Origin: JAVBKX01 sp031553835 | GTDB taxonomy: Bacteria; Bacteroidota; Bacteroidia; Bacteroidales; Azobacteroidaceae | Assembly (NCBI GenBank): GCA_031553835.1 | Contig: JAVBKX010000006.1 | Location: forward strand, 74,239 to 138,238 | Reading direction: 5' to 3' | DNA length: 64,000 bases | Part shown: piece after piece, positions 24,908 through 33,483 of the stretch | Numbering within the stretch: position 1 is the stretch's first letter | Layout of the letters: each line of letters begins with the position of its first letter | The notes under the pieces: model-generated | Told to the model about the DNA's origin: nothing | Database searches by the model: none | The model's input: the letters and a program-made list of their open reading frames with translations, nothing else | Translations under genes and position numbers: made by a program

Positions 24908-26593
24908 ATGACAGGGAGTGAAGCGCTCATTCGCTCCTTGATTAATGAAGGCGTTGATACTATTTTTGGTTATCCGGGTGGTGCCATTATGCCGGTATTC
25001 GATTGTTTATATGATTTCAAACAAGAAATCAACCACGTGTTGGTTCGTCACGAACAAGGTGCTACGCATGCAGCACAAGGTTATGCTCGTGTTTCAGGAA
25101 AAGTAGGAGTGGCTTTGGTTACTTCCGGTCCGGCAGCCACCAATGCTATTACCGGTATTGCAGATGCCATGATCGATAGTACTCCTATGGTGGTAATAAC
25201 CGGACAAGTGGCATCGTCTTTGTTGGGTTCAGATGCCTTTCAGGAAACGGATGTTGTTGGCATTTCCCAACCAATTACCAAATGGGCTTATCAAATACGA
25301 AATGCTGAAGATATTGCCTGGGCTGTTGCCCGTGCTTTTTATATTGCTTCTACCGGACGTCCGGGGCCGGTTGTATTAGACCTGGCTAAAGACGCGCAAA
25401 GCAATATGGTGGATTATGTGCCTCGGAAAATAGATCATATTCGTAGTTATATTCCTGTTCCGGACATGGAGCCTGAAAATATTGCCAAAGCGGCAATGCT
25501 TATTAATGAATCAAAAAAGCCATTGGCTTTAGTAGGACAGGGTGTGATTATCGGTAATGCAGAAAAAGAGTTATTAGCTTTTTTGAAAAAAGCAGATATT
25601 CCGGCTGCATCCACGATTTTGGGACTTTCGGCATTACCTTCGGGCGAACCATTGAATGTAGGCTTGCTTGGCATGCATGGAAATATTGCTCCCAATATGA
25701 AAACAAATGAATGTGATGTGTTGATTGCCATTGGAATGCGTTTTGATGATCGCGTGACAGGAGATTTGAATACTTATGCTAAGCAGGCTAAAATCATCCA
25801 TTTTGATATTGATCCGGCTGAAATTGATAAAAATGTCAAAACGACTGTTGCTGTATTGGGCGATTGCAAACAAACATTAATTGAGGTAACTTCTTTATTG
25901 AAAGAGCATAATCATTCAGAATGGAGATCCGAATTTAAACCTTTGTATGATAAAGAATTAGATGCGGTTATTAAACAAGAACTTTATCCGGACAAAGGTG
26001 CTTTGAAAATGGGAGAAGTGGTTAATAAAGTAACAGAAGCAACCGGAAATAATGCGATATTAGTGACAGATGTCGGACAAAACCAAATGATGGGTGTTCG
26101 ATATTTTAAATTTAATCAAACAAGAAGTGTGGTTACATCCGGCGGTTTGGGCACCATGGGATTTGGTTTGCCGGCGGCTATTGGAGCAAAATATGGAGCG
26201 CCGGATCGAACTGTTTGTCTTTTTGTTGGCGATGGAGGATTGCAAATGACAATCCAGGAATTGGGAACAATCATGCAATCGAATGTCGATGTGAAGATTA
26301 TTTTGTTGAATAATAGCTTTTTAGGAATGGTTCGCCAGTGGCAACAGCTTTTCTTTCAAGAAAGATATTCAGAGACAGAGATGAAAAATCCTGATTTTAT
26401 CCGATTGGCGTCGGCATATAATATTCCCGGAAAATCCGTTTCGGAACGTAGTAAATTGGATGCAGCCATACAAGAAATGTTGGATACTAAAGGACCTTAT
26501 TTGCTTGAAGTGCAGGTAGAACAGAAAGGAATGGTATATCCAATGATACCGGCGGGAACTTGTGTCACCAATATATTATTAGGAAATGAATGA
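24851..26593 (+). CDS. ilvB: Acetolactate synthase, large (catalytic) subunit
   Basis: 580 residues from ATG 24851. It condenses two pyruvates, or pyruvate and 2-ketobutyrate, using thiamine diphosphate, FAD and Mg. Motifs: GYPGGAIMPVFD, VRHEQGATHAAQGYAR with the catalytic Glu, GPAATNAITGIADA, and the ThDP site VGDGGLQMT..LNNSFLGMVRQW. The first ~19 residues before MTGSEALIRSL (ENPRLSCPPCS and neighbours) come from the flanking repeat and are unlike relatives. A second in-frame ATG at 24908 would give a normal-length protein (561 residues). The ilvN gene overlaps its stop by 8 bp. Confidence 0.96.
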   Translation: MTENKKNSENPRLSCPPCSMTGSEALIRSLINEGVDTIFGYPGGAIMPVFDCLYDFKQEINHVLVRHEQGATHAAQGYARVSGKVGVALVTSGPAATNAITGIADAMIDSTPMVVITGQVASSLLGSDAFQETDVVGISQPITKWAYQIRNAEDIAWAVARAFYIASTGRPGPVVLDLAKDAQSNMVDYVPRKIDHIRSYIPVPDMEPENIAKAAMLINESKKPLALVGQGVIIGNAEKELLAFLKKADIPAASTILGLSALPSGEPLNVGLLGMHGNIAPNMKTNECDVLIAIGMRFDDRVTGDLNTYAKQAKIIHFDIDPAEIDKNVKTTVAVLGDCKQTLIEVTSLLKEHNHSEWRSEFKPLYDKELDAVIKQELYPDKGALKMGEVVNKVTEATGNNAILVTDVGQNQMMGVRYFKFNQTRSVVTSGGLGTMGFGLPAAIGAKYGAPDRTVCLFVGDGGLQMTIQELGTIMQSNVDVKIILLNNSFLGMVRQWQQLFFQERYSETEMKNPDFIRLASAYNIPGKSVSERSKLDAAIQEMLDTKGPYLLEVQVEQKGMVYPMIPAGTCVTNILLGNE

Positions 26594-27140
26594 TATGGAA
26601 AATAGAACATTATATACAATAACAATTTTTTCGGAAAATACGGTTGGTTTACTTAATCAGATTACGATTATTTTTACTCGCCGTCGGTTGAATATTGAGA
26701 CGCTTTCTGTTTCTCCTTCGGCTATTGAAGGTGTGCATAAGTTTACTATCACTGCTTATTCCAATAAGGAAATCATAGAAAAAGTGGTAAAGCAGATCGA
26801 TAAACGAGTAGATATAATCAAAGCTTATTATAATACGGATGAAGATTTGATCTACCAGGAAATAGCACTTTACAAAGTTTCTACACGTCAATTGTTGGGA
26901 TTAGGATCCATTGAAGATATTATCCGTCGATATAATGCGCGAATACTTGATATGACAGAATTGTGGACTGTATTGGAAAAAACAGGACATTATGAAGAAA
27001 CGCAATCTTTATTTCAAGAATTGAGCCAGAGAGTGGGGGTATTACAATTTATTCGTTCGGGCCGTGTCGCAATAACCAAGTCTAAAGTAGAGCGATTGAG
27101 CGATATGTTGGCTACTATGGAAGAAAAACTTAATAAATAG
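26586..27140 (+). CDS. ilvN: Acetolactate synthase, small (regulatory) subunit
   Basis: 184 residues. It begins with an ACT domain (~5-80; LYTITIFSENTVGLLNQITI, RRLNIETLSVSPS) that binds valine and confers feedback inhibition on IlvB, followed by the C-terminal ALS_ss domain (~85-165). Two possible ATG starts at 26586 and 26595 lie inside or just after the ilvB end; the 8-bp overlap suggests translational coupling. The thioesterase gene follows 4 bp later. Confidence 0.94.
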   Translation: MNDMENRTLYTITIFSENTVGLLNQITIIFTRRRLNIETLSVSPSAIEGVHKFTITAYSNKEIIEKVVKQIDKRVDIIKAYYNTDEDLIYQEIALYKVSTRQLLGLGSIEDIIRRYNARILDMTELWTVLEKTGHYEETQSLFQELSQRVGVLQFIRSGRVAITKSKVERLSDMLATMEEKLNK

Positions 27141-27144
27141 CCAC

Positions 27145-27882
27145 ATGTTATCAAAAGTAGGGATATTTCAATTTCATATAGACTCGTATGCCTGTGATTT
27201 CAAGGGACAGGCAACACTTCCAGTGATTGGAAATTTTATACTTCAAGCCGCTACCATGCATGCTCAGGAACGAGGATTCGGATATGAAGTTATTATAAAA
27301 GACAGTACTGCTTGGGTTTTGTCCCGATTATCAATAGAAATGAATGATTATCCCGGTTATAATGAAGGCTTAACCGTTGAAACCTGGATTGAAGATGTTA
27401 CTCGTTTTTTTACTCAAAGATGCCTGAAATTCATTAATCAGGAAGGAAAACCAATTGGTTATGCGCGGACAATATGGGCGGCTATCAACATTACCACCCG
27501 TCGTCCTGTGGATATACCCGCATGGCGCCCTGATATACTGGAATATGTCGATGATACCATTCATTGTCCGGTAGAGAAACCAGCGAAGATTGCATCAGTA
27601 GAAAATCAGGAATCTACGATAGGTTATTCGGTACGGTATAGTGATATTGATATCAATTGTCACATGAATAGCATTAAATACATGGAACATGCTATCAATG
27701 TTTTTAGTTTGGAACAATTCAAATATAAAAATATTCGTATATTTGAAATGGTTTATTTAGCCGAAGGGAGCTTTGGCGATAAATTGAAAATATATAAAGA
27801 AGAGCTTAAACCGGATACATTTCTTGTTGATACAAAGAAAGATAACGAATCTATTTGTAGAAGTCGAATCGTATGGAAATAA
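27145..27882 (+). CDS. Acyl-ACP thioesterase (FatA/FatB-like)
   Basis: 245 residues forming two hot-dog domains. The N-terminal one has the FatA-like TLPVIGNFILQAATMHA and WVLSRLSIEM; the C-terminal one has VRYSDIDINCHMNSIKYMEH, with the Asp/Asn/His active-site cluster of acyl-ACP thioesterases. It releases fatty acids from acyl carrier protein in the cytoplasm. It lies 4 bp after ilvN; in Bacteroides the same ilvN-thioesterase-ilvC order is usual, possibly linked to branched-chain fatty acid supply (inference). A perfect palindrome follows 10 bp after the stop. Confidence 0.88.
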   Translation: MLSKVGIFQFHIDSYACDFKGQATLPVIGNFILQAATMHAQERGFGYEVIIKDSTAWVLSRLSIEMNDYPGYNEGLTVETWIEDVTRFFTQRCLKFINQEGKPIGYARTIWAAINITTRRPVDIPAWRPDILEYVDDTIHCPVEKPAKIASVENQESTIGYSVRYSDIDINCHMNSIKYMEHAINVFSLEQFKYKNIRIFEMVYLAEGSFGDKLKIYKEELKPDTFLVDTKKDNESICRSRIVWK

Positions 27883-27892
27883 CCATGCCTGA

Positions 27893-27922
27893 GATTAGCT
27901 TACTGACGTCAGTAAGCTAATC
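27893..27922. repeat. Perfect 30-bp palindrome after the thioesterase gene
   Basis: GATTAGCTTACTGAC (27893-27907) is followed immediately by its exact reverse complement GTCAGTAAGCTAATC (27908-27922), with no spacer. It may form a terminator stem, but the following bases (GTGTGTATTTAATTATT) are not a strong U tract. It could equally be a binding site for a dimeric protein. Confidence 0.75.
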
Positions 27923-27977
27923 GTGTGTATTTAATTATTTGATTTACAGTAATTTATCTTGTTTTTTTTGCGTTTTT

Positions 27978-28010
27978 TTTGTTCAAAAAAAAAAAATCGG
28001 GATACTTTTG
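27978..28010 (+). promoter_or_regulatory. Promoter of dinD (and possibly ilvC)
   Basis: TTTG (27978-27981), 21 nt including a run of 12 A, and TACTTTTG (28003-28010) give an exact Bacteroidota promoter. The start of dinD follows 56 bp later. It would give dinD, and by readthrough ilvC, transcription independent of the ilv attenuator. Confidence 0.75.
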
Positions 28011-28065
28011 ATTGTTCCGATTTTGTAATTAACCAAATATCAATAATTTACAAAATTTTTAATCT

Positions 28066-28890
28066 ATGAAAACAGCAGAAATTGTTAGTTTGTTAGAAAA
28101 ATTTGAAGCAGTAGTATGTACTGTAGATGACGTGGAGTGTTGGAGTGCGCGAGAATTACAAGAATTGTTGGGGTACAGTAAGTGGCAAAATTTTGAGAAT
28201 GTATTAGACAAAGCCAAAATGGCGTGTGAGCAGGCTGGCGAGGATGTGAACAATCACTTTACTTCCATTGTGAAGACGGTAATTGTAGGAAAAGGATCTG
28301 AAAATCAGGTAGATGATGTTATGCTCACTCGTTATGCCAGTTATTTGATTGCGCAAAATGGAGACAGTCGAAAACCGGAAGTCGCTTTTGCCCAGACATA
28401 TTTTGCCGTGCAAACGCGGCGAGCAGAGGTAATTGAAAAACGATTAGCCGAATACGAACGAGTGCAGGCAAGAGCTAAATTGACACAAACAGAAAAACAA
28501 CTTTCGGAAATATTGTACGAAAGAGGAATTGATGATCAGGGATTTGGAATTATTCGGTCTAAAGGAGATAAAGCGTTGTTTTTGTTTTCAACACAGCAAT
28601 TGAAACAAAAAATGAATATTCCCAAAAATCGTCCGATAGCGGATTTTTTGCCTACAGTAAGTATTAAGGCGAAAGACTTAGCGGCAGAAATGACTAGCGT
28701 GAATGTTCAAAATAAGGATTTGTTGGGGCAGGAACCTATAGAAACTGAACACGTTGATAATAATAAAGCAGTCAGAAGTATGTTGTTAGGTCGAGGTATT
28801 AAACCGGAAGAACTCACTGCCGCAGAGGATATTAAAAAAGTGCAACGCAAGTTGGAAAAGGATGATACTAAAAGTTTAAAGAATCAATAA
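28066..28890 (+). CDS. dinD: DinD-like DNA-damage-inducible protein
   Basis: 274 residues, like E. coli DinD. The N-terminal BRO/DinD domain is visible (VECWSARELQELLGYSKWQN, FENVLDKAKMACEQAG, DVMLTRYASYLIAQNGD, FAQTYFAVQTRRAEV). The C-terminal part contains RGIKPEELTAAEDIKKVQRK, typical of DinD. In E. coli DinD is SOS-induced and inhibits RecA-mediated strand exchange; the role here is inferred. It has its own promoter and lies 31 bp before ilvC, separating ilvC from the rest of the ilv operon. DinD genes are often horizontally spread. Confidence 0.88.
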   Translation: MKTAEIVSLLEKFEAVVCTVDDVECWSARELQELLGYSKWQNFENVLDKAKMACEQAGEDVNNHFTSIVKTVIVGKGSENQVDDVMLTRYASYLIAQNGDSRKPEVAFAQTYFAVQTRRAEVIEKRLAEYERVQARAKLTQTEKQLSEILYERGIDDQGFGIIRSKGDKALFLFSTQQLKQKMNIPKNRPIADFLPTVSIKAKDLAAEMTSVNVQNKDLLGQEPIETEHVDNNKAVRSMLLGRGIKPEELTAAEDIKKVQRKLEKDDTKSLKNQ

Positions 28891-28921
28891 TTTTTTTAAT
28901 TCAATTTAAATAATAACACAA

Positions 28922-29968
28922 ATGGCAGTAATGAATTTTGGCGGGGTAGAGGAAAATGTAGTTACCCGAGAAGAATTTTCGTTGGAAAAAGCAAGAGAAG
29001 TTTTAAAGAACGAAACAATTGCAGTAATTGGCTATGGCGTACAAGGTCCCGGCCAATCACTGAATTTACGCGATAATGGCTTCAACGTCATTGTCGGTCA
29101 ACGCAAAGGAGGAAAAACCTGGGAAAAAGCCATTGCTGATGGTTGGGTGCCTGGTGAAACCTTGTTTGAGATAGAAGAGGCTTGCAACAAAGCTACGATT
29201 ATTCAATACTTGCTTTCGGATGCTGCTCAGATAGAAGTTTGGCCACGTATCAAATCCTATCTAACAGCAGGAAAAGCATTGTATTTCTCTCATGGTTTTG
29301 GAATTACGTATAAAGACAGAACGGGTATCATTCCTCCGGCTGATATTGATGTAATTTTGGTTGCTCCGAAAGGTTCCGGAACCTCATTGCGTCGGATGTT
29401 TTTGGAAGGTCGCGGTTTAAATTCCAGCTATGCAATTTTCCAGGATGCAACCGGACGAGCAAAAGAACGTGCAATAGCATTAGGTATTGGCGTTGGTTCG
29501 GGTTATTTGTTTGAAACCGATTTCAAACGCGAAGTATATTCGGATTTGACAGGAGAACGCGGTACGTTGATGGGAGCTATTCAAGGCCTTTTGTTGGCTC
29601 AATACGAAGTATTACGAGAAAACGGCCATTCTCCATCAGAAGCATTTAACGAAACGGTTGAAGAATTAACCCAATCGTTGATGCCATTATTTGCTGAAAA
29701 TGGTATGGATTGGATGTATGCCAATTGTTCTACAACCGCTCAACGTGGGGCATTAGATTGGATGGGACCATTTCATGATGCTACCAAACCGGTTTTCCAA
29801 AAATTATATCAAGAAGTTGCCTGTGGTAACGAAGCACAACGTTCTATTGATTCAAATTCTCAACCCGATTATCGCGAAAAATTAGGCGAAGAATTGAAAG
29901 CGCTTCGTGAAAGCGAAATGTGGAGAACTGGCGCTGTAGTTCGTAAATTAAGACCGGAAAATAATTAA
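28922..29968 (+). CDS. ilvC: Ketol-acid reductoisomerase
   Basis: 348 residues, class I length. It converts acetolactate to 2,3-dihydroxy-isovalerate with NADPH and Mg. Motifs: VIGYGVQGPGQSLNLRDNG (Rossmann loop), VAPKGSGTSLRRMF, and the C-terminal metal-binding helices FETDFKREVYSDLTGERGTL and NETVEELTQSLMPLF. It supplies the IlvD substrate and completes the valine/isoleucine pathway begun by IlvBN. It is the last gene of the cluster and is followed by a terminator. Readthrough from the dinD promoter probably drives it. Confidence 0.97.
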   Translation: MAVMNFGGVEENVVTREEFSLEKAREVLKNETIAVIGYGVQGPGQSLNLRDNGFNVIVGQRKGGKTWEKAIADGWVPGETLFEIEEACNKATIIQYLLSDAAQIEVWPRIKSYLTAGKALYFSHGFGITYKDRTGIIPPADIDVILVAPKGSGTSLRRMFLEGRGLNSSYAIFQDATGRAKERAIALGIGVGSGYLFETDFKREVYSDLTGERGTLMGAIQGLLLAQYEVLRENGHSPSEAFNETVEELTQSLMPLFAENGMDWMYANCSTTAQRGALDWMGPFHDATKPVFQKLYQEVACGNEAQRSIDSNSQPDYREKLGEELKALRESEMWRTGAVVRKLRPENN

Positions 29969-29985
29969 TTGAAAATCGCCGAAGA

Positions 29986-30033
29986 AACAGGCTGTATTGC
30001 AAAAATTAAATTTTTTTAGCAATATAGCCTGTT
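29986..30033 (+). terminator. Probable terminator after ilvC
   Basis: AACAGGCTGTATTGC (29986-30000) and GCAATATAGCCTGTT (30019-30033) form a 15-bp stem with one G-U pair around an A/T-rich loop, followed by TTGTATT. The U tract is weak but the stem is long and lies 18 bp after the ilvC stop. Confidence 0.7.
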
Positions 30034-30077
30034 TTGTATTATATTTGTGTTTTCATAAAAATTTTAAAGTCTAAATC

Positions 30078-31505
30078 ATGGTTACACGAAGAAATTTCTT
30101 GAGAACGGCAGCAATAACTTCTGCAGGTTTAGCTGTTAATGGAATGAGTGGATTAAGTGCACAAACAAGTAAAAGTAGTAAGTCGGTTATTGGCGCCAAT
30201 CGGAAGGTTAACATTGCTTACATAGGGATTGGTAATCGGGGAGAACAAATTATTGATGATTTTGCAAAAACAGAAATGGTCAACGTAGTGGCATTGTGCG
30301 ATGTCGATATGGGAGCCAGGCAAACGCAAAAGGTAATGGGCATGTATCCTCAGGCCAAACAATTCAAAGATTTTCGTGTTATGTTTGATAAAATGGGAAA
30401 AGAAATTGAGGCTGTGGCTATTGCTATTCCTGATTTTACCCATTTCCCTGCGGCAATGATGGCGATTGCATTAGGAAAGCATGTGTATCTGGAAAAACCG
30501 ATGACCCGTACTTTTTTAGAAGCAGAATTATTGATGGAAGCTGCGCGGAAACATCCGAATGTAGCGACACAAGTTGGAAATCAAGGACATTCGGAAGCGA
30601 ACTATTTCCAATTTAAAGCATGGATGGAAGCCGGAATCATTAAGGATGTAACCGCAGTAACCGCTCACATGAATAATCCACGTCGCTGGCACGGATGGGA
30701 TACCAATATCTATAAGTATCCGGAAGCCCAACCAATTCCTTCTACATTGGATTGGATGACGTGGACAGGTACAGCTCAATATCACGACTATAATGAGAAA
30801 TACCATAACGGTGAATGGCGTTGCTGGTATGATTTTGGAATGGGAGCTTTGGGTGACTGGGGTGCGCATATTCTGGATACTGTGCATGAATTTTTGGAAT
30901 TAGGCTTACCTTATGAAATCAATCCGTTGAAATTGACCGGGGTTAATGATTATTTCTTCCCGACTTCCTCAACTATTTTGTTTAGATTTCCACAGCGGAA
31001 AGGTATGCCTCCGGTAGATGTAACCTGGTACGATGGCGTGGATAACCTTCCTCCGTTACCGGAAGGATATGGAGCATCCGCTCTTGATCCTAATATTCCT
31101 GCATCAAGTGCTAATATGAGTCATCAGGCGACAGTAAATCCTGGAAAAATTATTTATAGTAAAGATTTGATATTCAAAGGCGCAAGTCATGGCAGCACCT
31201 TGTCTATTATTCCGGAATCGAAAGCAAAGGAAATGCAATCAAAACTACCCCAAGTGCCGACAGGTTCTTCCAATCATTTTAAAAATTTTCTTTTGGCATG
31301 CATCGGTGAAGAAAAAACACGTTCTCCATTTGAGATACATGGGCCATTGAGTCAGGTTTTTTCATTGGGAGTAATTGCTCAACGATTGAACACTGTTCTG
31401 TATTTTGATAGCCGGACAAAGCAAATTACTAATAACGAATTTGCGAATGCTATGTTAGCAGGAATTCCTCCACGTAAAGGATGGGAAGAGTTTTATAAGT
31501 TATAA
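30078..31505 (+). CDS. Tat-exported Gfo/Idh/MocA-family oxidoreductase
   Basis: 475 residues. The N-terminus RRNFLRTAAITSAGLAV is a twin-arginine signal, so it is exported folded with its cofactor to the periplasm. A Rossmann fold follows (VNIAYIGIGNRGEQIIDDF, LCDVD), with the family EKP motif (HVYLEKPMTR) and the large C-terminal GFO/IDH alpha-beta domain. It probably acts on a sugar or glycoside in NAD-dependent chemistry, as do exported relatives in polysaccharide-degrading Bacteroidota. It has its own terminator at both sides; no sugar operon is adjacent apart from the GH95 gene on the other strand. Confidence 0.88.
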   Translation: MVTRRNFLRTAAITSAGLAVNGMSGLSAQTSKSSKSVIGANRKVNIAYIGIGNRGEQIIDDFAKTEMVNVVALCDVDMGARQTQKVMGMYPQAKQFKDFRVMFDKMGKEIEAVAIAIPDFTHFPAAMMAIALGKHVYLEKPMTRTFLEAELLMEAARKHPNVATQVGNQGHSEANYFQFKAWMEAGIIKDVTAVTAHMNNPRRWHGWDTNIYKYPEAQPIPSTLDWMTWTGTAQYHDYNEKYHNGEWRCWYDFGMGALGDWGAHILDTVHEFLELGLPYEINPLKLTGVNDYFFPTSSTILFRFPQRKGMPPVDVTWYDGVDNLPPLPEGYGASALDPNIPASSANMSHQATVNPGKIIYSKDLIFKGASHGSTLSIIPESKAKEMQSKLPQVPTGSSNHFKNFLLACIGEEKTRSPFEIHGPLSQVFSLGVIAQRLNTVLYFDSRTKQITNNEFANAMLAGIPPRKGWEEFYKL

Positions 31506-31527
31506 GACTTGAATAGCATGTCAAGTA

Positions 31528-31565
31528 AAAGAGCTGCCATTTTTTTGACAGCTCTTTCGTTTTTA
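31528..31565 (+). terminator. Rho-independent terminator
   Basis: AAAGAGCTGCCA (31528-31539) pairs with TGACAGCTCTTT (31546-31557) with one mismatch, followed by CGTTTTTATTT. It ends the oxidoreductase transcript and, read from the other strand, faces the T9SS gene end. Confidence 0.8.
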
Positions 31566-31604
31566 TTTACAGAACGGTTCTTTGATGCAAAGAAAACTAT
31601 TCAC

Positions 31605-33470
31605 TTAATCAACCATTATTTTGATGCTTTTTCTTTCTCCATCGTTATCTATTAATTGCAAAACATAAATTCCACTTTTATTTGGCGCCGTTAATGAGAT
31701 TTCATTTCCATATTCTTGTTTTAATACAAGATTGCCTGTCGAATTAAATAATTGCATAAGATAGTTTGTATGTTGGGATATTCCGGATATATGTAACTTT
31801 TCCCCGGCTTTGACTGGATTGGGCATAACGCGAATGGCATTGATTTCCTTGTTATTGAGTGTCAGAAAATAATCAGTTTCTCCTTGTTGAAAAGCGCCCA
31901 TATCAACATATCTATTTCCATCAAACATACACAATACACGGGTGTAACCGTTCAAATCTCTCTTGAATATTTTATGGGCAGTAATTAAATTCACATTACC
32001 CGCTTTTAAGCAAGGGGAATTATCTTGTAGCAGAAAATTTTTATTGCCAGCATCGATAAATTTAGGATCTTGTTCGAAAATATTTGTATCTTGATTTCCC
32101 CATATAATGTTATTTTGATTGACATTCTCAGAGAGGGTTGCATTAAATTCCACGCCTTGTGTAGCATTGTACGCAATAGTGCTATTTAGAATGAGGGGCG
32201 CCGATATGTTTTCATTTTCTTTGAAAGTTTCAGCATAGATGCCATTACTTGTTTTTAATGCAGTATTACCATATATCAAACATCCCAGTACTTTGGCTCC
32301 GGCGCCTGCATAAATACCGCCTCCGATGGAAGGCGATTCATTATTTCTGACAATACAATTCATCAATATTCCATTGTTGCAAAGGAAAGCTCCACCTCCT
32401 GCAAAATAAATATCATCCAATTGCACCGGTAATTGAAAAGCTCTGACTGATCGCACATTTTGTTGGGTGTATTTTAATGAATTGTGCTTATATCCCGATT
32501 CGAAATAATAGGTCCAAGCCAACAAATCGCCGACTTGAGTACTTGTCCAATAGCCATTTGCGAGACGTTTTTCCACACTTGATAACACATCATCAATCGA
32601 GCTTTTAGCTTGGTAAATTTCCTCCCATTCTCCGCAAGAAGGTAAATACCAGTCATCATATCCATACGCATCCAGCCTGTTGCACCATTGAGCCGCATAA
32701 TTCTCATTTTTTTCATACGTTTCGGAAGAAAAGTCCATGTTAGTATCGCCCAAAGTTGCAATTATTTTTTCCATGTTTTCTCTTCCCGATTTATCATTAT
32801 CTGCCTTTTCATTTGTTGCAATATTAGGCAAAGCGGAGATGGTAGTTTGATATCCTCCCCACTGCGTTTTTACTTCGTCTATTCCGATCGCCATTCCTTG
32901 TCGCGTATTAGAGTTGTAACTGTAAATAATTCCGGCAATTCGACTGTCTTCTTTTGCATAAATCACATTTCCGATACCTATGTGATCGGAAGGTTTTCCA
33001 TTTTGGATCACAAAACCTTCCCAGTAAGTAGGTAGTTCAAAGCCAATTAACTGTGTAAGCACCCGTTGTTGACCTTCCCCGTCTAAAATGGATAGTTCAT
33101 CATCGTTTTTTGCCATCCCTGGATAAATTCTATCAAAATTACCGTTGGATTTGGCTGTATATCCACCCAGCACAGTAACACCTTCTTTCATTAAAAAGCG
33201 CCCTTTGTATATGCCAATGGCAACGAATACCGTATCGCCGGCCGAAGCATTATTTATAATGCTTTGCAAATTTTTATTCGCCAGCGACCAACTGGTTCCT
33301 TTCCCATATCCATTGGGTTTCACAAAATATTTTGTTTGAGCAGAAGCTGTTAATGACAATAAAAAACACAAAGGCACAAAGACACAAAGAAAAATTAACA
33401 AAAAAGCTTTGTGTTGTAGCGTCTTCGTGTTTCTTTCCAATACCTTGGATGTATTTAATGATTGTTTCAT
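31605..33470 (-). CDS. T9SS-secreted beta-helix protein with inserted DUF1566 (Lcl C-terminal) domain
   Basis: 621 residues from ATG 33468-33470. The signal peptide ends at LTASAQ; its hydrophobic core (LCVFVPLCF) is encoded by a dispersed repeat. Residues ~45-150 start a right-handed parallel beta-helix (YFVKPNGYGKGTSWSLANKN, GDTVFVAIGIYKG). Residues ~165-346 are an Lcl_C/DUF1566-like domain (DDWYLPSCGEWEEIY, GYWTST, NVRSVRAF). The helix then resumes (GGGAFLCNNGILMNCIVRNN). The last ~70 residues are a type A T9SS sorting domain (VMPNPVKAGEKLHI to KSIKIMVD). It is probably cell-surface attached; ligand unknown. Confidence 0.82.
   Translation of the reverse strand: MKQSLNTSKVLERNTKTLQHKAFLLIFLCVFVPLCFLLSLTASAQTKYFVKPNGYGKGTSWSLANKNLQSIINNASAGDTVFVAIGIYKGRFLMKEGVTVLGGYTAKSNGNFDRIYPGMAKNDDELSILDGEGQQRVLTQLIGFELPTYWEGFVIQNGKPSDHIGIGNVIYAKEDSRIAGIIYSYNSNTRQGMAIGIDEVKTQWGGYQTTISALPNIATNEKADNDKSGRENMEKIIATLGDTNMDFSSETYEKNENYAAQWCNRLDAYGYDDWYLPSCGEWEEIYQAKSSIDDVLSSVEKRLANGYWTSTQVGDLLAWTYYFESGYKHNSLKYTQQNVRSVRAFQLPVQLDDIYFAGGGAFLCNNGILMNCIVRNNESPSIGGGIYAGAGAKVLGCLIYGNTALKTSNGIYAETFKENENISAPLILNSTIAYNATQGVEFNATLSENVNQNNIIWGNQDTNIFEQDPKFIDAGNKNFLLQDNSPCLKAGNVNLITAHKIFKRDLNGYTRVLCMFDGNRYVDMGAFQQGETDYFLTLNNKEINAIRVMPNPVKAGEKLHISGISQHTNYLMQLFNSTGNLVLKQEYGNEISLTAPNKSGIYVLQLIDNDGERKSIKIMVD
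33364..33433. repeat. ACACAAAGG-family palindromic repeat inside a signal-peptide region
   Basis: AACACAAAGGCACAAAGACA and following CAAAG (to 33389) face CTTTGTGTTG..GTCTTCGTGTTTC (33407-33433) in inverse orientation. The whole repeat is inside the 5' end of the T9SS protein gene, on whose strand it encodes from Arg14 to about Leu37 of the signal peptide. Confidence 0.7.
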
Positions 33471-33483
33471 AATTGCTATCGGT

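Noticed and set aside
27961..28000. Runs of T and A before dinD as a slippage or phase-variation switch
   Set aside because: The runs lie between promoter elements or upstream of them; length variation cannot be judged from a single sequence and no frame depends on them.
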